Source of the DNA: Lycorma delicatula
Taxonomy: Eukaryota; Arthropoda; Insecta; Hemiptera; Fulgoridae
Length of the DNA stretch: 64,000 nucleotides
Direction of reading: 5' to 3'
Assembly: GCF_047948215.1 (NCBI RefSeq)
Contig: NC_134456.1
Span: forward strand, 198,040,034 to 198,104,033
The notes beneath the pieces were generated by a model. The model saw nothing but the letters and a program-made list of their open reading frames with translations, did not search any database and was not told the DNA's origin. The position numbers and the translations under genes are program-made. Below are positions 10,350-22,189 of this stretch, piece after piece (within the stretch, counting starts at the first letter, position 1; each line of letters opens with the position of its first letter).

Positions 10350-12410
10350 ACACTAATTTAATTCAGAAGAGGATGTGTCATTCATATCGAACTTTAAAAG
10401 AAAAAATTATATTTTTCTTTTAAATCCTTTTGGGTACATGCACCCTCTTGCTACTTTTTTATATTTATTTATTTTTGCATATTTAAACTGCGAAATATTT
10501 TTATTTAACGGTTCTTGTTTTTAAGGTCATATTATTGTTTCCATTTTTAATAATTTTTAATTTCTATTATAACAGAGATTATCCTCAGTAGGTTTCAGGT
10601 ATTTTATGAAAAAATGTATCATTTTTAACTTTTTAAATTATTTATTTGAAAAAATACATTATATTAGAACAAAATTGTGAATCTTTAACAGTTATTAATA
10701 TTAAAATAAATCTTTTAAAGGTAATAGGTTTAAAAAATTCCATAATAAAAACTAAAAAAAACATAATGCTTTTCAAATTATTTAAATTTCAATTTTTAGA
10801 AATCGGCACTAAATTAAAAACAACTGACATCTTACTAACTCTTAATTAGATCCTTAACCCTTAATTTAAAGTAGAATTGAAAAGGTGCTTATTTTTTAAT
10901 CTTAATGAAGGCTTACCAAAAGAAAGCGCTGCCCATAATAAAAAAAACATTGTTAGTAAATGATATGCAACTTACTAAAAAAAAAGAAATGAATTTTTTT
11001 CCAGCAGATGCGATGAATAATGAAAAACAAAAATGAATTTCTCTGGAATGCGGAAATGTTTATTATTTTTGCCTTAATTTCTCCAACTGACATACTTGAA
11101 TTTTCACGTGAAAATACTTTGAATATCAGAACGATATCTTGTCATTGTTACAACATATAACTAAGAAAATGAAAAACAAGAATAAAAATATTTTCACATT
11201 ATCTCCAAATATAATTTTTCGTTTAAAAAACCTTTCATTTAATTTAGGTTGAAACATTAATAATGAAACTTTCAAAGGAACTTATTCCTAAAACGTTAAA
11301 AAATCTTAAAAATCGATCTATTTGTTTGAGAGTAACTTTTTAACATATTACAAGAATAAAAAAAATTAAAAACATACTGCTCAAGTTATTAACAATTTCT
11401 TTGTTCTTAAGTTTAAAGAACTGGTCGAGTTTAAAGAATTACTGATGTTGAGTAAAATATTTTTTTTGTAAATGAATAGATTAAATTAAATAAAATCATG
11501 GTTCAAAAACCGTTTAATTAAAATAATTTCAGTTCGGTTTCTAATATAAAAAAAACACATACAATAAAATGATGTACAAAACTACACATGGGTGGAAAAT
11601 AATACTTAAGTTCTGTTCTAAGCTAGTAATTTTTTATTTTTTATCTTTGTAAGTATTATTAACTAATAATTCTTTCTAAATTAAGTAAGATTAACATCGG
11701 TATGATTATATATTAATGTTTGGATAAGAAATCAAATCTAGGATCAAATTTCTTTATATCGTCGTGTTCTTTCGTCTTTTTTCTCTTAAACGAAAGTATT
11801 ATTACAGATACTTTATTTGATAACGATGAAGAATTACTGTAGAATAAAAAAAATTTATATCGTTTACAGTATATCGATATTCAAGAGTTTTCATGTTAAT
11901 CGTAATTCTTTATATATTATTTGCAAACACTCGTACCTCCAGAAGATATGTCAAATTCCATTTCAACAACAATAAGAATCTAGAGCGGTTCACTTACGGT
12001 TATATTCTAAATGTCACTAGCATACTCGATCTGATTCCTATTAAAAGAATAAATAATTTACGACTTTGATATTTTGTCAGTCCTCTGCTATTTCTAAGAA
12101 TTTAATGAACCGTAGAACTGTAGAACCAAGACCATTTTATTTATATTTTTTTAAACAGTTTACAACTGCAAAATCACACTCGTTTATGCAAACGGAAATA
12201 ACCTACACATAATTGTATGCTTAGATTTTATTTTATTTTTTGGTTATTTCCCAAAAGTCTTTATGACGTCCTAACCAGATTTTAATTTCTTTAATTGTAA
12301 TTAATATATTGATTTGGGTGACTGAAAATTATGTATATCTTTTCCGAAATGAGGATATATTGTCTACTATTACCAATAATTTTTTTTGTATAAGTATAAT
12401 GATCATGAAT
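10350..12410. other. Non-coding AT-rich DNA
   Basis: About 2 kb with long A and T runs and no supported gene. The 67-residue frame at 10646-10849 is Lys/Ile/Asn-rich low-complexity sequence with no recognisable domain. Confidence 0.5.
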
Positions 12411-12412
12411 TA

Positions 12413-13638
12413 CGAGCGGTGAATCAAAAGGTAATTTACACCCTTGCCGTGTGCTTGAACTGAAAGGGATATATTAATGTCTTGTGGTAGCAACACTAGT
12501 TACGTTGTTGTCTTCACGCTCCCCCAGCAGCAATTCTGTACGACATTCAGTACGTGTGTTGTATCGTTGTCAATATTGCCTGTCTCTAGAGGTTTCGTCC
12601 AGCATAAAAGTGCGTTCAGCAGTCCGATTTTTGTGAGTAAAAAATTACAATTGTGAAATTCATCGCCAAACTGTTGAGGCATACGGTGAGAATGCAATTT
12701 CACGCCCCAAGATCACAAAATGGTGCCAAATGTTCAGAAACGGAAGAATAAATGTGAGTGACAAACTGCGTGCTGGACATCTTTCAACTGCAAACATGTT
12801 GATCTTGAGTAACCAGCTCATTAAAATTAGAGAGATTATAAGTAAACTTAACATCAGTTACGGTAGTGTGTTTGCGATTATTCACGATCAGCTTGGTGCA
12901 CGATGGTTGCCACATCTATTGACCAACAACCACAAACATCAACATTTTGCGTCTGCTCTTTCTTCTCTTCGACGTTATTCCAGGACTGGTCCACAGTTTT
13001 TGAAACAAATCATCACAGGGGATGAGAGCTGGATGCTTCATTACGCTCTTGAGACTAAACGAGCATCATATGAATGGAGACATAAAAATTCGCTGCAGTC
13101 AAAAAAAATGAAAACATCCCCTTTCGATTCTAAGGAAGTTGTTTACAGTGAATTTGAACGGCGAATCTTAATGTGAGACTTTAAAAAAATTGGGTAAAGC
13201 CATTACAGATCGAAGACCCGGAAGATTGAGCGATGAGGTCGTTTTTCTTCACGACAACGCTACTCCTCATTCAGCCTCATGTGACAAAGGAGTTGCTGCA
13301 AAAATTCAAGCGGTAGTGTGGTCTCATCCGCCTTATAGCCTTGACCTAGCACCTTGCGACTACCACCTATTTGGTCCTCTCAAGCGAGACCTTGGAGGGG
13401 AGTGTTACGTTAATGATGATGAACTTAAGGAAGCGGTCCTTAAATGGTTGAATGAAATTGGCCATGACAGTGGAATTGAAAAACTTGTCACAAGGTATGA
13501 AAAGTGTTTAGAAAAACTTGGTGATTATTTCGAAAAATAGATAAAAATATGTAGTTTTTGTTCGATAAAAAAAAATTGTCTTATAAATATGCGTTTGTTT
13601 CATAGAGTAGGTGTAACTTACTTTCTGATCGTCCCTCG
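12413..13638 (+). mobile_element. mariner element with TA target duplication
   Basis: The 1226-bp element is flanked by TA on both sides (12411-12412 and 13639-13640). Terminal inverted repeats are about 28 bp and imperfect: CGAGCGGTGAATCAAAAGGT at the left and the complement of CTTTCTGATCGTCCCTCG at the right, with TTACACC further inward on both. The size and TA duplication fit Tc1/mariner. It encodes one broken transposase on the plus strand. Confidence 0.85.
12600..13540 (+). pseudogene. mariner transposase, broken
   Basis: Cut-and-paste transposase of the mariner type. The helix-turn-helix part is visible as EIHRQTVEAYGE (about 12652) and KITKWCQMFRNGR, and a second helix pair includes ISKLNISYGSVFAIIHD. 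Catalytic landmarks are present: TGDESWMLHY (first Asp, about 13020), FLHDNATPHSA (second Asp, about 13240) and PYSLDLAPCDYHLF (third Asp, about 13345). The C-terminal tail RYEKCLEKLGDYFEK ends at a stop at 13540. Damage: a frameshift before 12650 removes the start; a few residues are missing where QLG joins ARWLP; a deletion of about 20 codons plus a frameshift at about 13165-13175 splits the gene between the first and second Asp. All three Asp survive, but the protein cannot be made as one chain. Confidence 0.85.
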
Positions 13639-13640
13639 TA

Positions 13641-13890
13641 CCTTTCTTTTCCATAATTTTATCACAATCTTTGTCCGATGACCGATGACTAAAGTACAGT
13701 CAAGTCAGAAGCATCCAAACCCCTGCAACTTCTGTAGTACTTCAAGCAACATCCGTGTGTCAATTATAAATCAGCAGGAAACATCTACTTAAACTGCTGT
13801 TGCTATCAATCTCTAAAACTGAAGAGTTCTAATAAACATCAGTTTTTTTTTTGTTATTACACAGATAGGGCTAGAGGAAGAGTATAATTT
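13641..13890. other. Non-coding spacer
   Basis: Short spacer between the mariner element and the foldback element; nothing recognisable. Confidence 0.4.
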
Positions 13891-13895
13891 TTTTA

Positions 13896-14690
13896 AAAAT
13901 AAAATAGACTTGCTAAACATTAAGGCTTGAATATAATTAATAATTATACTTCCATATTCTAATTTGTTTCTGGAAAACTTTCAACTCAAGAGCAACTGAA
14001 TGTATTTTTACCTTTAAATCTGGAATCATCTCTATTTTATTTTGTAACATTATTTTTATGTTACAAACCATAGTCAATGTTAATGATAGTGTAACTGTAC
14101 AATAGTACAGTTACACTATCATTAGTTTATCTTTAAAGATGTTAACAATCTGAAGAAATTGTAAACTGTAAATCATCAGCTTCCTTACAACCGTTATTAC
14201 ACATTATCATCACCTTTTTCTTAAATGAAGTATCAATTTTAGAATTTAACATGACGAACGATTGAAAAGATCGTTTAGACTAATAGTAATATAAAAATAT
14301 TTGGTAATTAATAAGAAGTATATCTTTTTAATATTAAAAAAATATTTGTAATTTTTATTTAAATGAATAATAACAATTAATAGTGTAGCCTACGATTGCC
14401 AAGTTTTTTATTCATATCAAAAAATATTCTTTCCGATGGCATAAAAGTTTAATTTTTGTATTCACGTTGCTTTTATCCACACCGGGTTTCAACGGCAAAA
14501 AGTACGAAGTTTTCAATAGGGATTTTAAAAAATAAGAGCTTTCTTAAATGCTAAATCCTTTAAAATAGCTTGTTTACATTTTCAAACTGTGTTTGAGTTG
14601 AAAGTCTTCCAGAAACAAAATAGAATATAGAAGTATAATTATTAATTATATTTAAGCCTTAGTGTTTAGCAAGTCTACTTTATTATTTTT
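13896..14690. mobile_element. Foldback element with ~95-bp inverted arms
   Basis: The left arm (13896-13990) and right arm (14593-14690, inverted) share AGACTTGCTAAACA, AATATAATTAATAATTATAC and GACTTTCAACTCAA-type blocks, about 90% alike by eye. Inside the unpaired middle sits a perfect 20-bp hairpin at 14081-14124. There is no coding capacity. This structure is typical of a non-autonomous DNA transposon (MITE/foldback). Confidence 0.7.
14081..14124. repeat. Perfect 20-bp hairpin, 4-base loop
   Basis: TAATGATAGTGTAACTGTAC (14081-14100), loop AATA, then its exact complement at 14105-14124. It lies inside the foldback element and is too perfect for an old neutral palindrome in this degraded neighbourhood. 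Confidence 0.85.
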
Positions 14691-14699
14691 TTTTTTTAA

Positions 14700-16330
14700 A
14701 TAAAGTTTGTTAAAAAGGGATTAGAATGTAAAAACCAACTGAATGTAATGTCATCTGATTTGAAAATTATAAAAATATCCCAGACTTCAGCAAAATCAAA
14801 AGAGCAGAAATTCGAAGCATAACCGGATCAACAACCCAAAATATAAATTTTAAAATATGAGGTTGTAAACAGATTTTTTCTTCTTAATTTTCTATTTGTC
14901 TCTTTATTTTGTTTTTTTGAAAAACAGTGTGTGATGAGTTAATCATTTTAAAAACTCATTTTAATTTTTACAGTTAGTTTAATTAAGATGTTATTTTTCA
15001 ACTCTTTGAAAAATAGGTTATTGAAGTTAATGTCCAATATTAAAATAAAGATTATATTCTATATAAAACAATTAGCTGAGTTCTTTTTATAAATAGTTGC
15101 ATTTTGTTTTCCTTTATTTTTTTAATTATTTTTATTGTTTGAAAAATTAATAATTCAGAATATATATATTTTTTAATTATTTTAATCATGTTTCGAAAGG
15201 CAACATCAGAAAGTTTAACACCTCCTCCTCCTCCACCATCTGCTCTTTAATCTAGGCGCTGATTGATAAATATCACAGAATATTTCAACCAGCATCTTTA
15301 CACTCAAGTGGCACTGTAGTGTCCACAGTGCAGTAAAAATCAGGCACACACAAAAAAAAAAATTTCTTTGTAATTCGTTTCACCTGTTTTTTTTTAACTT
15401 TTTTTCAGATTTTATATTTTTTCTTTATCCATCGATAATCAATTGAAGGTAATTAATTATAAATTATAAATTTTAACATTTTTTGAAGAATGAATTTAAA
15501 TATTACATAGAAATTTTCTAACACAAAGAGAAAAATATGGATTCGTCTTTATAAAACTCGTAAAACTAAAAAGTATATTGTGATATTACATAAAAGAAGA
15601 TTTAAGATGACAAAAAAGTGGAAAACACATTCATTATCGCTCTTATTTAAAAAAAAAAATAACATCGTGCGAAAGAAATCACATGTGAGTATATGAAAGA
15701 GTAAGCATGTGGCATACTTATGTGCTTTAGCAGCCTCAAGGTCATAAGTACAATGTAACTCCATGCATACACATAGTTTTTTTGTATTTTTTTTCTTTTT
15801 AATATAAAAATAATGTTCGCTTAAAATTATTACAAGAATATTTCACATGACATGGAGCACTTTGTACGGTTTAAAAAAAAATATTTTTTCCCCTGAAATC
15901 CAAATTTATGCGATTCGTTATGGCGGCATAGATACCAATAATTCTTCAGTAGTGCTAACAATGGCAAATTTTTTTTGTTTTGTACTATAATCGTAACGAT
16001 TTTAAGTGACCTGACATAAGTAGGAAGTCGTTCCCGAAAACGGATGTAACTGTTCTTAAGATTAATCAGGCATCCTTTTACAGGCTTACTACGAAAAATT
16101 AGAAATGTCTTTCTTCACATTCTATTCACTTCAAATTCTAGTCGTATAATGAACATCATTCTCCAAGAGAAAGAACTGACGATATCTATTACACACTATC
16201 ACGTATACTTTATGTATACCATATTCATTAAAGAAAAAATCTAGGACAGGTTGTGAAAAATAAATCTCTATACTCCTGTTATGAAACGATGAGTTTTAAG
16301 TACTACCTGAATTCAGTAAGGAAATACGAA
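14700..16330. other. Non-coding AT-rich DNA
   Basis: No supported gene. There are long T-runs around 15110-15170 and 15380-15430 and a small CTCC run at about 15223. The minus-strand frame at 15549-15764 has no recognisable domain. Confidence 0.45.
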
Positions 16331-17135
16331 GGGGACTAAAATGTAATGCACACTGGGACACAACAGGAAAATAAAATGATGCAAAAATCGACAGATTCTG
16401 CTATCTTGTAGTTGCATTCCACTACTACGCTAAACAGCGATTGAGTTTTGTAACAGCGATAGAAGTGAACGCTAGTGACATTCATCGTCATCTAAAAGCC
16501 ATGAGAACCCAGAAGAAGAACGATAGACATGATATACTTTCATTGTGCTTAGCCACAATCAAAATAAAATTAAAAAGACAACCTTCTGCAAAAAAAAATC
16601 TTTTAACAGTATCGTGGTATTTCAAACACGTGTACGAAACGGACTATTTCGAAGCCGAGACGACTATAAATTTTCAACTATATATAGAGAGGTTAAAACA
16701 CTTTAGGAAACGTGTGTGTAATGTTAGATAAACAAGGGGGTCAACAATTCTGTAATACGATAATGCGACCACACACACCGCATGCAAACGCCGAGGCTCT
16801 TGTTAAGTTGAAATTTGAACCTGTTCTATACCCTCCGTACTCACCAGATTTGACACCCTGCGATTTTAAATTCTTTCTGCAATTAATGAGTGATATTAAA
16901 CGTATTCATTTCGTCGCAGACGATGAACTAAAGGACGCAGTGAGATCGTAGAATAAGGAAAGACCGCTAGGTTCTTCATTGATGGAATGAAAAAACTGAT
17001 TCAACCGTTAAGAGAAATATGTAATTATAAATAGTAATTATTAACAAAAATAAAGTTTTTCAAGCAAATAAAACGTAATTTTACGTCATACTTGTTTCAT
17101 ATGGGGATTATGATTGACCGTGAATTACATGTTTC
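16330..17135 (+). mobile_element. Second mariner relic (different family)
   Basis: The region covers the transposase relic at 16441-17030. Possible degraded ends share ATGTAATGCAC (about 16341) and the complement of GTGAATTACAT (about 17121), but target duplication is not clear, so boundaries are approximate. Confidence 0.55.
16441..17030 (+). pseudogene. mariner transposase relic lacking the second catalytic Asp
   Basis: Two overlapping plus-strand frames (16441-16731 and 16712-16951) give the C-terminal two thirds of a mariner transposase. The first holds KLKRQPSAKKNLLTVSWYF, TTINFQLYIERLK and RKRVCNVR. The second holds RPHTPHANAEALVKLKFEP, PPYSPDLTPCDFKFF (third Asp) and HFVADDELKDAVRS. 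Downstream, remnants of the C-terminus follow in broken frame. The stretch that should hold the HDNARPHT second Asp reads NTIMRPHT, so the catalytic residue is gone, and the first-Asp region is scrambled. It differs in sequence from the 12.4-kb copy, so it is a separate, older family. Confidence 0.75.
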
Positions 17136-17169
17136 GGCGCCCCGTCGTAACAGTTATAACAAGACATTA

Positions 17170-17880
17170 AAATAAAAATCTGATGTGGACATCACATGAC
17201 TTCCTTGTACGCCTATTAGATTACATATACACATTTTTAAAAGTTCATAAAATTTTATTTCACTAGTAACTTCTGATGTTTTTCATATATATATTATTTT
17301 TATTGTTATTATTGAATAATTATTTATCGTAACACTTTTTACAATCAGAGGTTAATAATTATTAATAATCAAAATATTTAGATTAAAAAAAAGTTTAAAA
17401 AGGAAAAAAAGAGATTTGAACCGATGTGCCTTCCCCTTGTAGATCCAAATATTTCATTAATTTTATTTTGCTATAACTCTGGAACCAGTGAAAATAAGTA
17501 CCACTTGTATATATCATTGGAAAACTCTCAATGAGAGCTTATTACTGCAGTTAAAAAAAGTCCAAAATCCAAATTCTTTGCAGATTTTAGGCTTTATTTG
17601 GACACTTTTGGTTCAGTTGCAATCAAAAGGGGAGGGGGAGATGCACAACTAGATGTTACAACAGTCCTAAATGCAAAATTTAAACATTCTACGGCTATTC
17701 GTTTTTGAGTTATGTGAGATACATACGTACAGATGTCATGCCGAAACTAGTCAAAATGGACTCAGGGATGGTCAAAATAGATATTTCCATTGAAATCTGA
17801 AAACCGATATTTTTCACAGTTAGAATAATCTCAGATTATTACAGAATAAGAATAATTACAGATTAGAATACTTCCTTGTA
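17170..17880 (+). repeat. ACTTCCTTGTAC repeat family, copy A forward part
   Basis: Begins near 17170 and contains ACTTCCTTGTAC at 17199-17210, a block CCTATTAGATTACATATACAC, then GAACCGATGTGCCTTCCCC and a text-like non-coding body to about 17870. It aligns in the same orientation with the copy at 42722-43951. It is likely a high-copy non-autonomous DNA transposon. No coding content. Confidence 0.7.
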
Positions 17881-17914
17881 AGTATTGTAATCTGTTCTAA
17901 AACTCTAAAACTGT

Positions 17915-18150
17915 ACGAAGTACAAGGAAGTATTCTAATCGCGAAAGCCCAAAATCTCCCAAAAATTTGGATTTTTCACTTGTTCTTAACTGCAGTAATA
18001 AGCCCTCAATGAGAGCTTTTCAACGATATATCACAAGTGGTACTTATTTTCATTGGTTACAGAGTTATAGCCAGATAACATTTTAATTAATGAAATATTT
18101 GGAACTTACAAGGGGAAGGCACATCGGTTCGAATCTCTTTTTTTTCTTTT
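17915..18150 (-). repeat. ACTTCCTTGTAC repeat family, copy A inverted, internally deleted part
   Basis: An inverted partial copy of the preceding repeat: GTACAAGGAAGTATTCTAAT at its head, then the complement of the 17410-17580 body ending in GGGGAAGGCACATCGGTTCG. The middle of the body is missing. Together with 17170-17880 it forms a head-to-head pair that could fold into a stem of about 170 bp. Confidence 0.7.
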
Positions 18151-18204
18151 TTAACCTTTTTATTAGAATATAATTGTGTTATAAGTTATGTTTTAAATTA
18201 TATA

Positions 18205-18318
18205 GTTGAGAATTTATAGTCCACTAGACTTCCAAATAGTCGGTTATGTACATGTGTTTGCAGTACCAGGTCACTGTCAAGAGTTTTGTTTTTGTAGAGG
18301 GTTGTGTTTTTAAGTTAA
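18205..18318 (+). repeat. Partial copy of the 19732-19978 MITE
   Basis: GAGAATTTATAGTC, GGTTATGTACATGTGTTTG, CACTGTCAAGAG and GAGGGTTGTGTTTT occur in the same order as at 19866-19966, about 1.65 kb downstream. Only the right half is present. Confidence 0.6.
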
Positions 18319-18694
18319 AATTAATAAAAAAATCAAAATAATTCATGCTGTGTAAAAATTAAAGTTTGCTTATCAATATACGAGTACGGTCAACTTTATT
18401 AACAAGAAAATGGCAATTCATCGGTTGTCACCTTTTTACGAGGACTAAAAATATTGCAGATTTTCAAATTGCATAACTAACTGACAACTAAGCTACGTTG
18501 AAGATATATCTGAGAAACTAAATCTATTTCTACTTTTAATCTAACTACTACTGCAATCTTTAATGGCTAGATAAAATCGAATTTTATTTTAAGGTAAAAC
18601 GAACAACTAACAACTTAATTTCAATTTTGTGGAACTACGCGCTATTTTTTAAACTTTCATTTTTTATACACATTTTCTTCTTTATTTTATAAAT

Positions 18695-18955
18695 AAATAA
18701 TTTGACATGTTGACTGCCGTGCAAGATGTGTACATTTACTAAACATTTCCACAAACTTTTTTTATTGATGTGAAACTATTAAAATAAAATATAATAACAT
18801 AACTTAATGTACCATAATTAAATGAGTTCATTATTTCCAAAAAATCAATATAATATTTATTTATATTCATTGTCAAAATTAAAAAAAAAAAATTAATTAT
18901 TACTTTTATTTTCGACAAACGTTTAATAACTATTGTAATATAAAAGAATTAAGAT
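18695..18955. repeat. Left arm of a 1.3-kb-spaced inverted repeat
   Basis: GTTGACTGCCGTGCAAGAT, ACATTTCC, AATATAATAACATA and AACTATTGTAAT appear here and, inverted, at 19989-20220. The arms are diverged. A perfect 16-bp palindrome ATTACCTTAAGGTAAT (18994-19009) lies just inside the spacer. Confidence 0.6.
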
Positions 18956-19731
18956 ACAAATAATAAAAATAATAATGATAGTATGTAACACCGATTACCT
19001 TAAGGTAATTCGTAGTATCATTATGTTCATTATTTCTTATACTTATTATTATTATTTTTTAATTAATCTTTCAGTAGGTAACAATTAATATAATGAATAA
19101 TATGAATTCATATTTAAATTATATATAATGCGGTGAAAAATGGATGACCAATGTCATAAGATTTTAATTCATTTTTTTAATAGCCAAAAAGTGGTGTTAA
19201 ATAAATATAAAGATAATGCGTAAAATAGTAATTTTATTATGTAACTGAACCGAAGAGAATAAATGTCATGCGACACCATAATTAAACGTACTATAATCAT
19301 TATTATAAATTAATATGTAATCGTTTTTCAGAGAAAATTATGATAGACCTTCATGTAGTCATCTACATTTCTATTTTTAACTGGTAATTTTATAATTAAT
19401 TCTGTGAATAAAATTATCTACTTTTTCTCTTTTCTCAGTTTTATATCAAAACACGGCTATCATCGTTCCCGGCAGTTTATTAATGCTATTAGCAGTTACA
19501 TCATTCGCTATTTATTTTGTTTCCCGCAAGATTGTATAATTTATATTTTCCAGTTATTATTCGATCAGTTTTATAAACTGAAAAAAAAGAAAATTTAATA
19601 CAACAATCTCATTTCATTCCATTATATCTTTTGAACTAGTGGTCATATATATTAGCATCTTTTAACCTGTATTAATCGATGTTACATATTATTTGATTCA
19701 TTATGTTTTAATTTTTTCTTGTAAATAATTA

Positions 19732-19978
19732 AAATAATTCTTATTAAAAACACAACCTATTTGTGCATGCGTTGTTTGGTCGCATTTTCCTGTTGCAGAG
19801 TTCCGTGGTTTGTTAAACTCGACGCACGTGTTTCCAAAGTTTTAACATCTCAATATATCGCACAGAATTTATAGTCGACCCAGTTTCCTAGAATCGGTTA
19901 TGTACACGTGTTTGAAATTCCAGAACACTGTCAAAAGATTTTTTTTTGCAGAGGGTTGTGTTTTAATAAGAATTATTT
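19732..19978. mobile_element. 247-bp MITE with ~27-bp terminal inverted repeats
   Basis: The left end AAATAATTCTTATTAAAA plus ACACAACCT is matched by the inverted right end AGGGTTGTGTTTTAATAAG (with AATTATTT following), differing by one inserted base. The interior contains CGACGCACGTGTTTCC. No coding capacity. It lies directly beside the right arm of the larger inverted repeat. Confidence 0.7.
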
Positions 19979-19988
19979 TTATTTCTTA

Positions 19989-20220
19989 AAAATTACAATA
20001 GTTCTTAATAAATTTTTGTCGAAAGTAAAAATAATATTAATTTTTTATGTCTTGAGATGAATACAACTTACATATTATATAATTGTTTTAAAAAATATTG
20101 ATCTCAATTATAATACATTAATATGTTATTATATTATATTTTAGTAGTTTTACTTTTTTTTTAAATTTGAAAATGTGTGGGAAATGTCTATATATCTTGC
20201 ATGGCAGTCAACTTGTTTTA
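19989..20220. repeat. Right arm of the 1.3-kb-spaced inverted repeat
   Basis: Inverted partner of 18695-18955, including ATCTTGCATGGCAGTCAAC and AAAAATTACAATAGTTCTTA. No coding capacity. Confidence 0.6.
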
Positions 20221-21985
20221 GGTAAAGTACTTTTATGTAAAAATTTAAAAAAAATTAGTATGTAAAATAAAAATTTATAAAAATAACGCAGTTATAAAAT
20301 TCAAAACAAAAATGTTTTTTACTGAACATTTTGATTTTTTCGCAATTATACATCAAGCAAATAAAAACATAACTCAGCCAAACAAATAAAAATATAACTT
20401 TCACTATTATTAAATTATTGTAATCACTAATAACTTATAATTAATAATAATAATATTATAATTTTTATTTTATTTAATAAATTATTAATTTCATACAACT
20501 AGATGTTTACTTTTTCATTCGTTAAAACCGATTAATAATAATAGTAATAATATCTAAAATTGTTAACAGCTTAATTTCATTATGTTAGTTTTATTTTAAA
20601 ATTTTATTGTACATAAGAAACAGCGCCGGAAAAGTTTTGCTATTCTTTGCCGTCTTTTTTCTTTTCTTTTCGTACGATTGTCTAGTTTTTATATCATCTA
20701 AAACGACATAAAAATTTTTTTAACAAAAATCAATCGAAGACTCGGCAATGTCTACACTTTTTTTTACTGGCTAAGGATAAAATTGAATTATTTCATTGAA
20801 GCTGTAACTTTATAATGTCGATCCAAAGTTTTATTTTAAACCATCAGTATAAACAAATAAATGGGGGTGTATGCGAATGGGGTATTACGACCATCTCTGA
20901 AATAGAATATCCGAAAAAACTGAAATTAACAATCTGAATAAGAAACAGACGGAAAAGTACACAATGAAAGGATCCACTGAAACTAAGCAGACATTACTTT
21001 TTCAGTAGCCTTTAACGTTGAAAAGCTTCAGGTAGTGTACCCTTCGTTTTACCCCAAAATAAATTTTTTGAAATATAAAATAATTAATATTTAAAATTTC
21101 AGTCATCATTAAAGTCCCAAAATTCATAATACTTATGAATTAATTAGTTCTTATATATATTATTTTATAAAACTTACTGCTTTACCGTGATAATAATATC
21201 AATTTAATTTAACACTTTAACACTAGAGCAGAAGTGTTAAAGTAAATAATTTTCTCCCTTCAGTTTTGCACGAAGAGCATTTTCAGAATTAAAGAATTGA
21301 ATTAAAATTCTGCGATTGAAATAACTACACACAACAAAAAGTATAAAAATAACAAATAGTTAAAGAAAATCGATACAATATCTAACAAATCGATTATGAA
21401 AAATATATAACGGTCTTTGTGAATAAAAATTAGTAACACCTTTTATTTGCACTATTTGAAGTGCATATTTAAGATACATGTTTTACTTTTTTAATATTTT
21501 TCCTGCGTTATTTTGATTGTTAATTTGATTTTTATATTACTGTTAATTAGTTTATAACTCCGTTATACTTAGCGTCGGTAACGTTGAAATAGTTTGTTTA
21601 TTTTAAAAGCATTATCTCGGGACACTAATAATGAATTTTCGTTGTGCGCCCCAAAACATACAAAAAAAAGGAAAACGAGAATAAAAATAAATTTTAACTG
21701 GTTTTAGAGACTGTACTTGACTTCTGGTAGTAGTTAATAACAGTAACTACTTAATTACGACTGGATACTGAAACTGTACATTAGTTACTTAAAATTATGA
21801 AAAAAAATTAAATTCACTTCAGTCTGGTGTTGTACTACCTTAAAATTCATTACCAAACGAAAATAGCAACGTTCGTGAACCAAAAATATCCAGGGAACTT
21901 AGTTTCGATAATTCTTTTAAAAAAAAAAATGTATATATATATATATATTGGTTTAATCGGATATTTTTACTGGAAAATAACAAAA
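20221..21985. other. Non-coding AT-rich DNA
   Basis: No supported gene. A small hairpin ACTTTAACACT...AGTGTTAAAGT lies at about 21220-21243, and a short (TA)n run at 21932-21948. Confidence 0.45.
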
Positions 21986-22160
21986 GAGGTGGCAGTGCCT
22001 TGTGGTCTGAATTGGAAAATGAACATTTTTTTGCGTTATCTCAGGAACACGGGCCATCTAGCAGATATAGCTGAAGACTTATGAATTGATGAACAACTAT
22101 TGGCAAAACGTTTTAATAATGTTTTACAGAAGGTTAATGAGCCCGCAGAATATATATAGT
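21985..22160 (+). pseudogene. Possible PIF/Harbinger transposase fragment
   Basis: In the frame ending at 22084 and continuing past its stop, FLRYLRNTGHLADIAEDL and then EQLLAKRFNNVLQKVNEP resemble the helix-turn-helix region upstream of the catalytic domain in HARBI1-like nucleases (LRYLATG...DVA..L.IS...VSR....V). The match is short, and no catalytic part follows. It could be chance; treat it as tentative. Confidence 0.3.
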
Positions 22161-22189
22161 TTATATATAATAGACGAAATTAATGAAGC

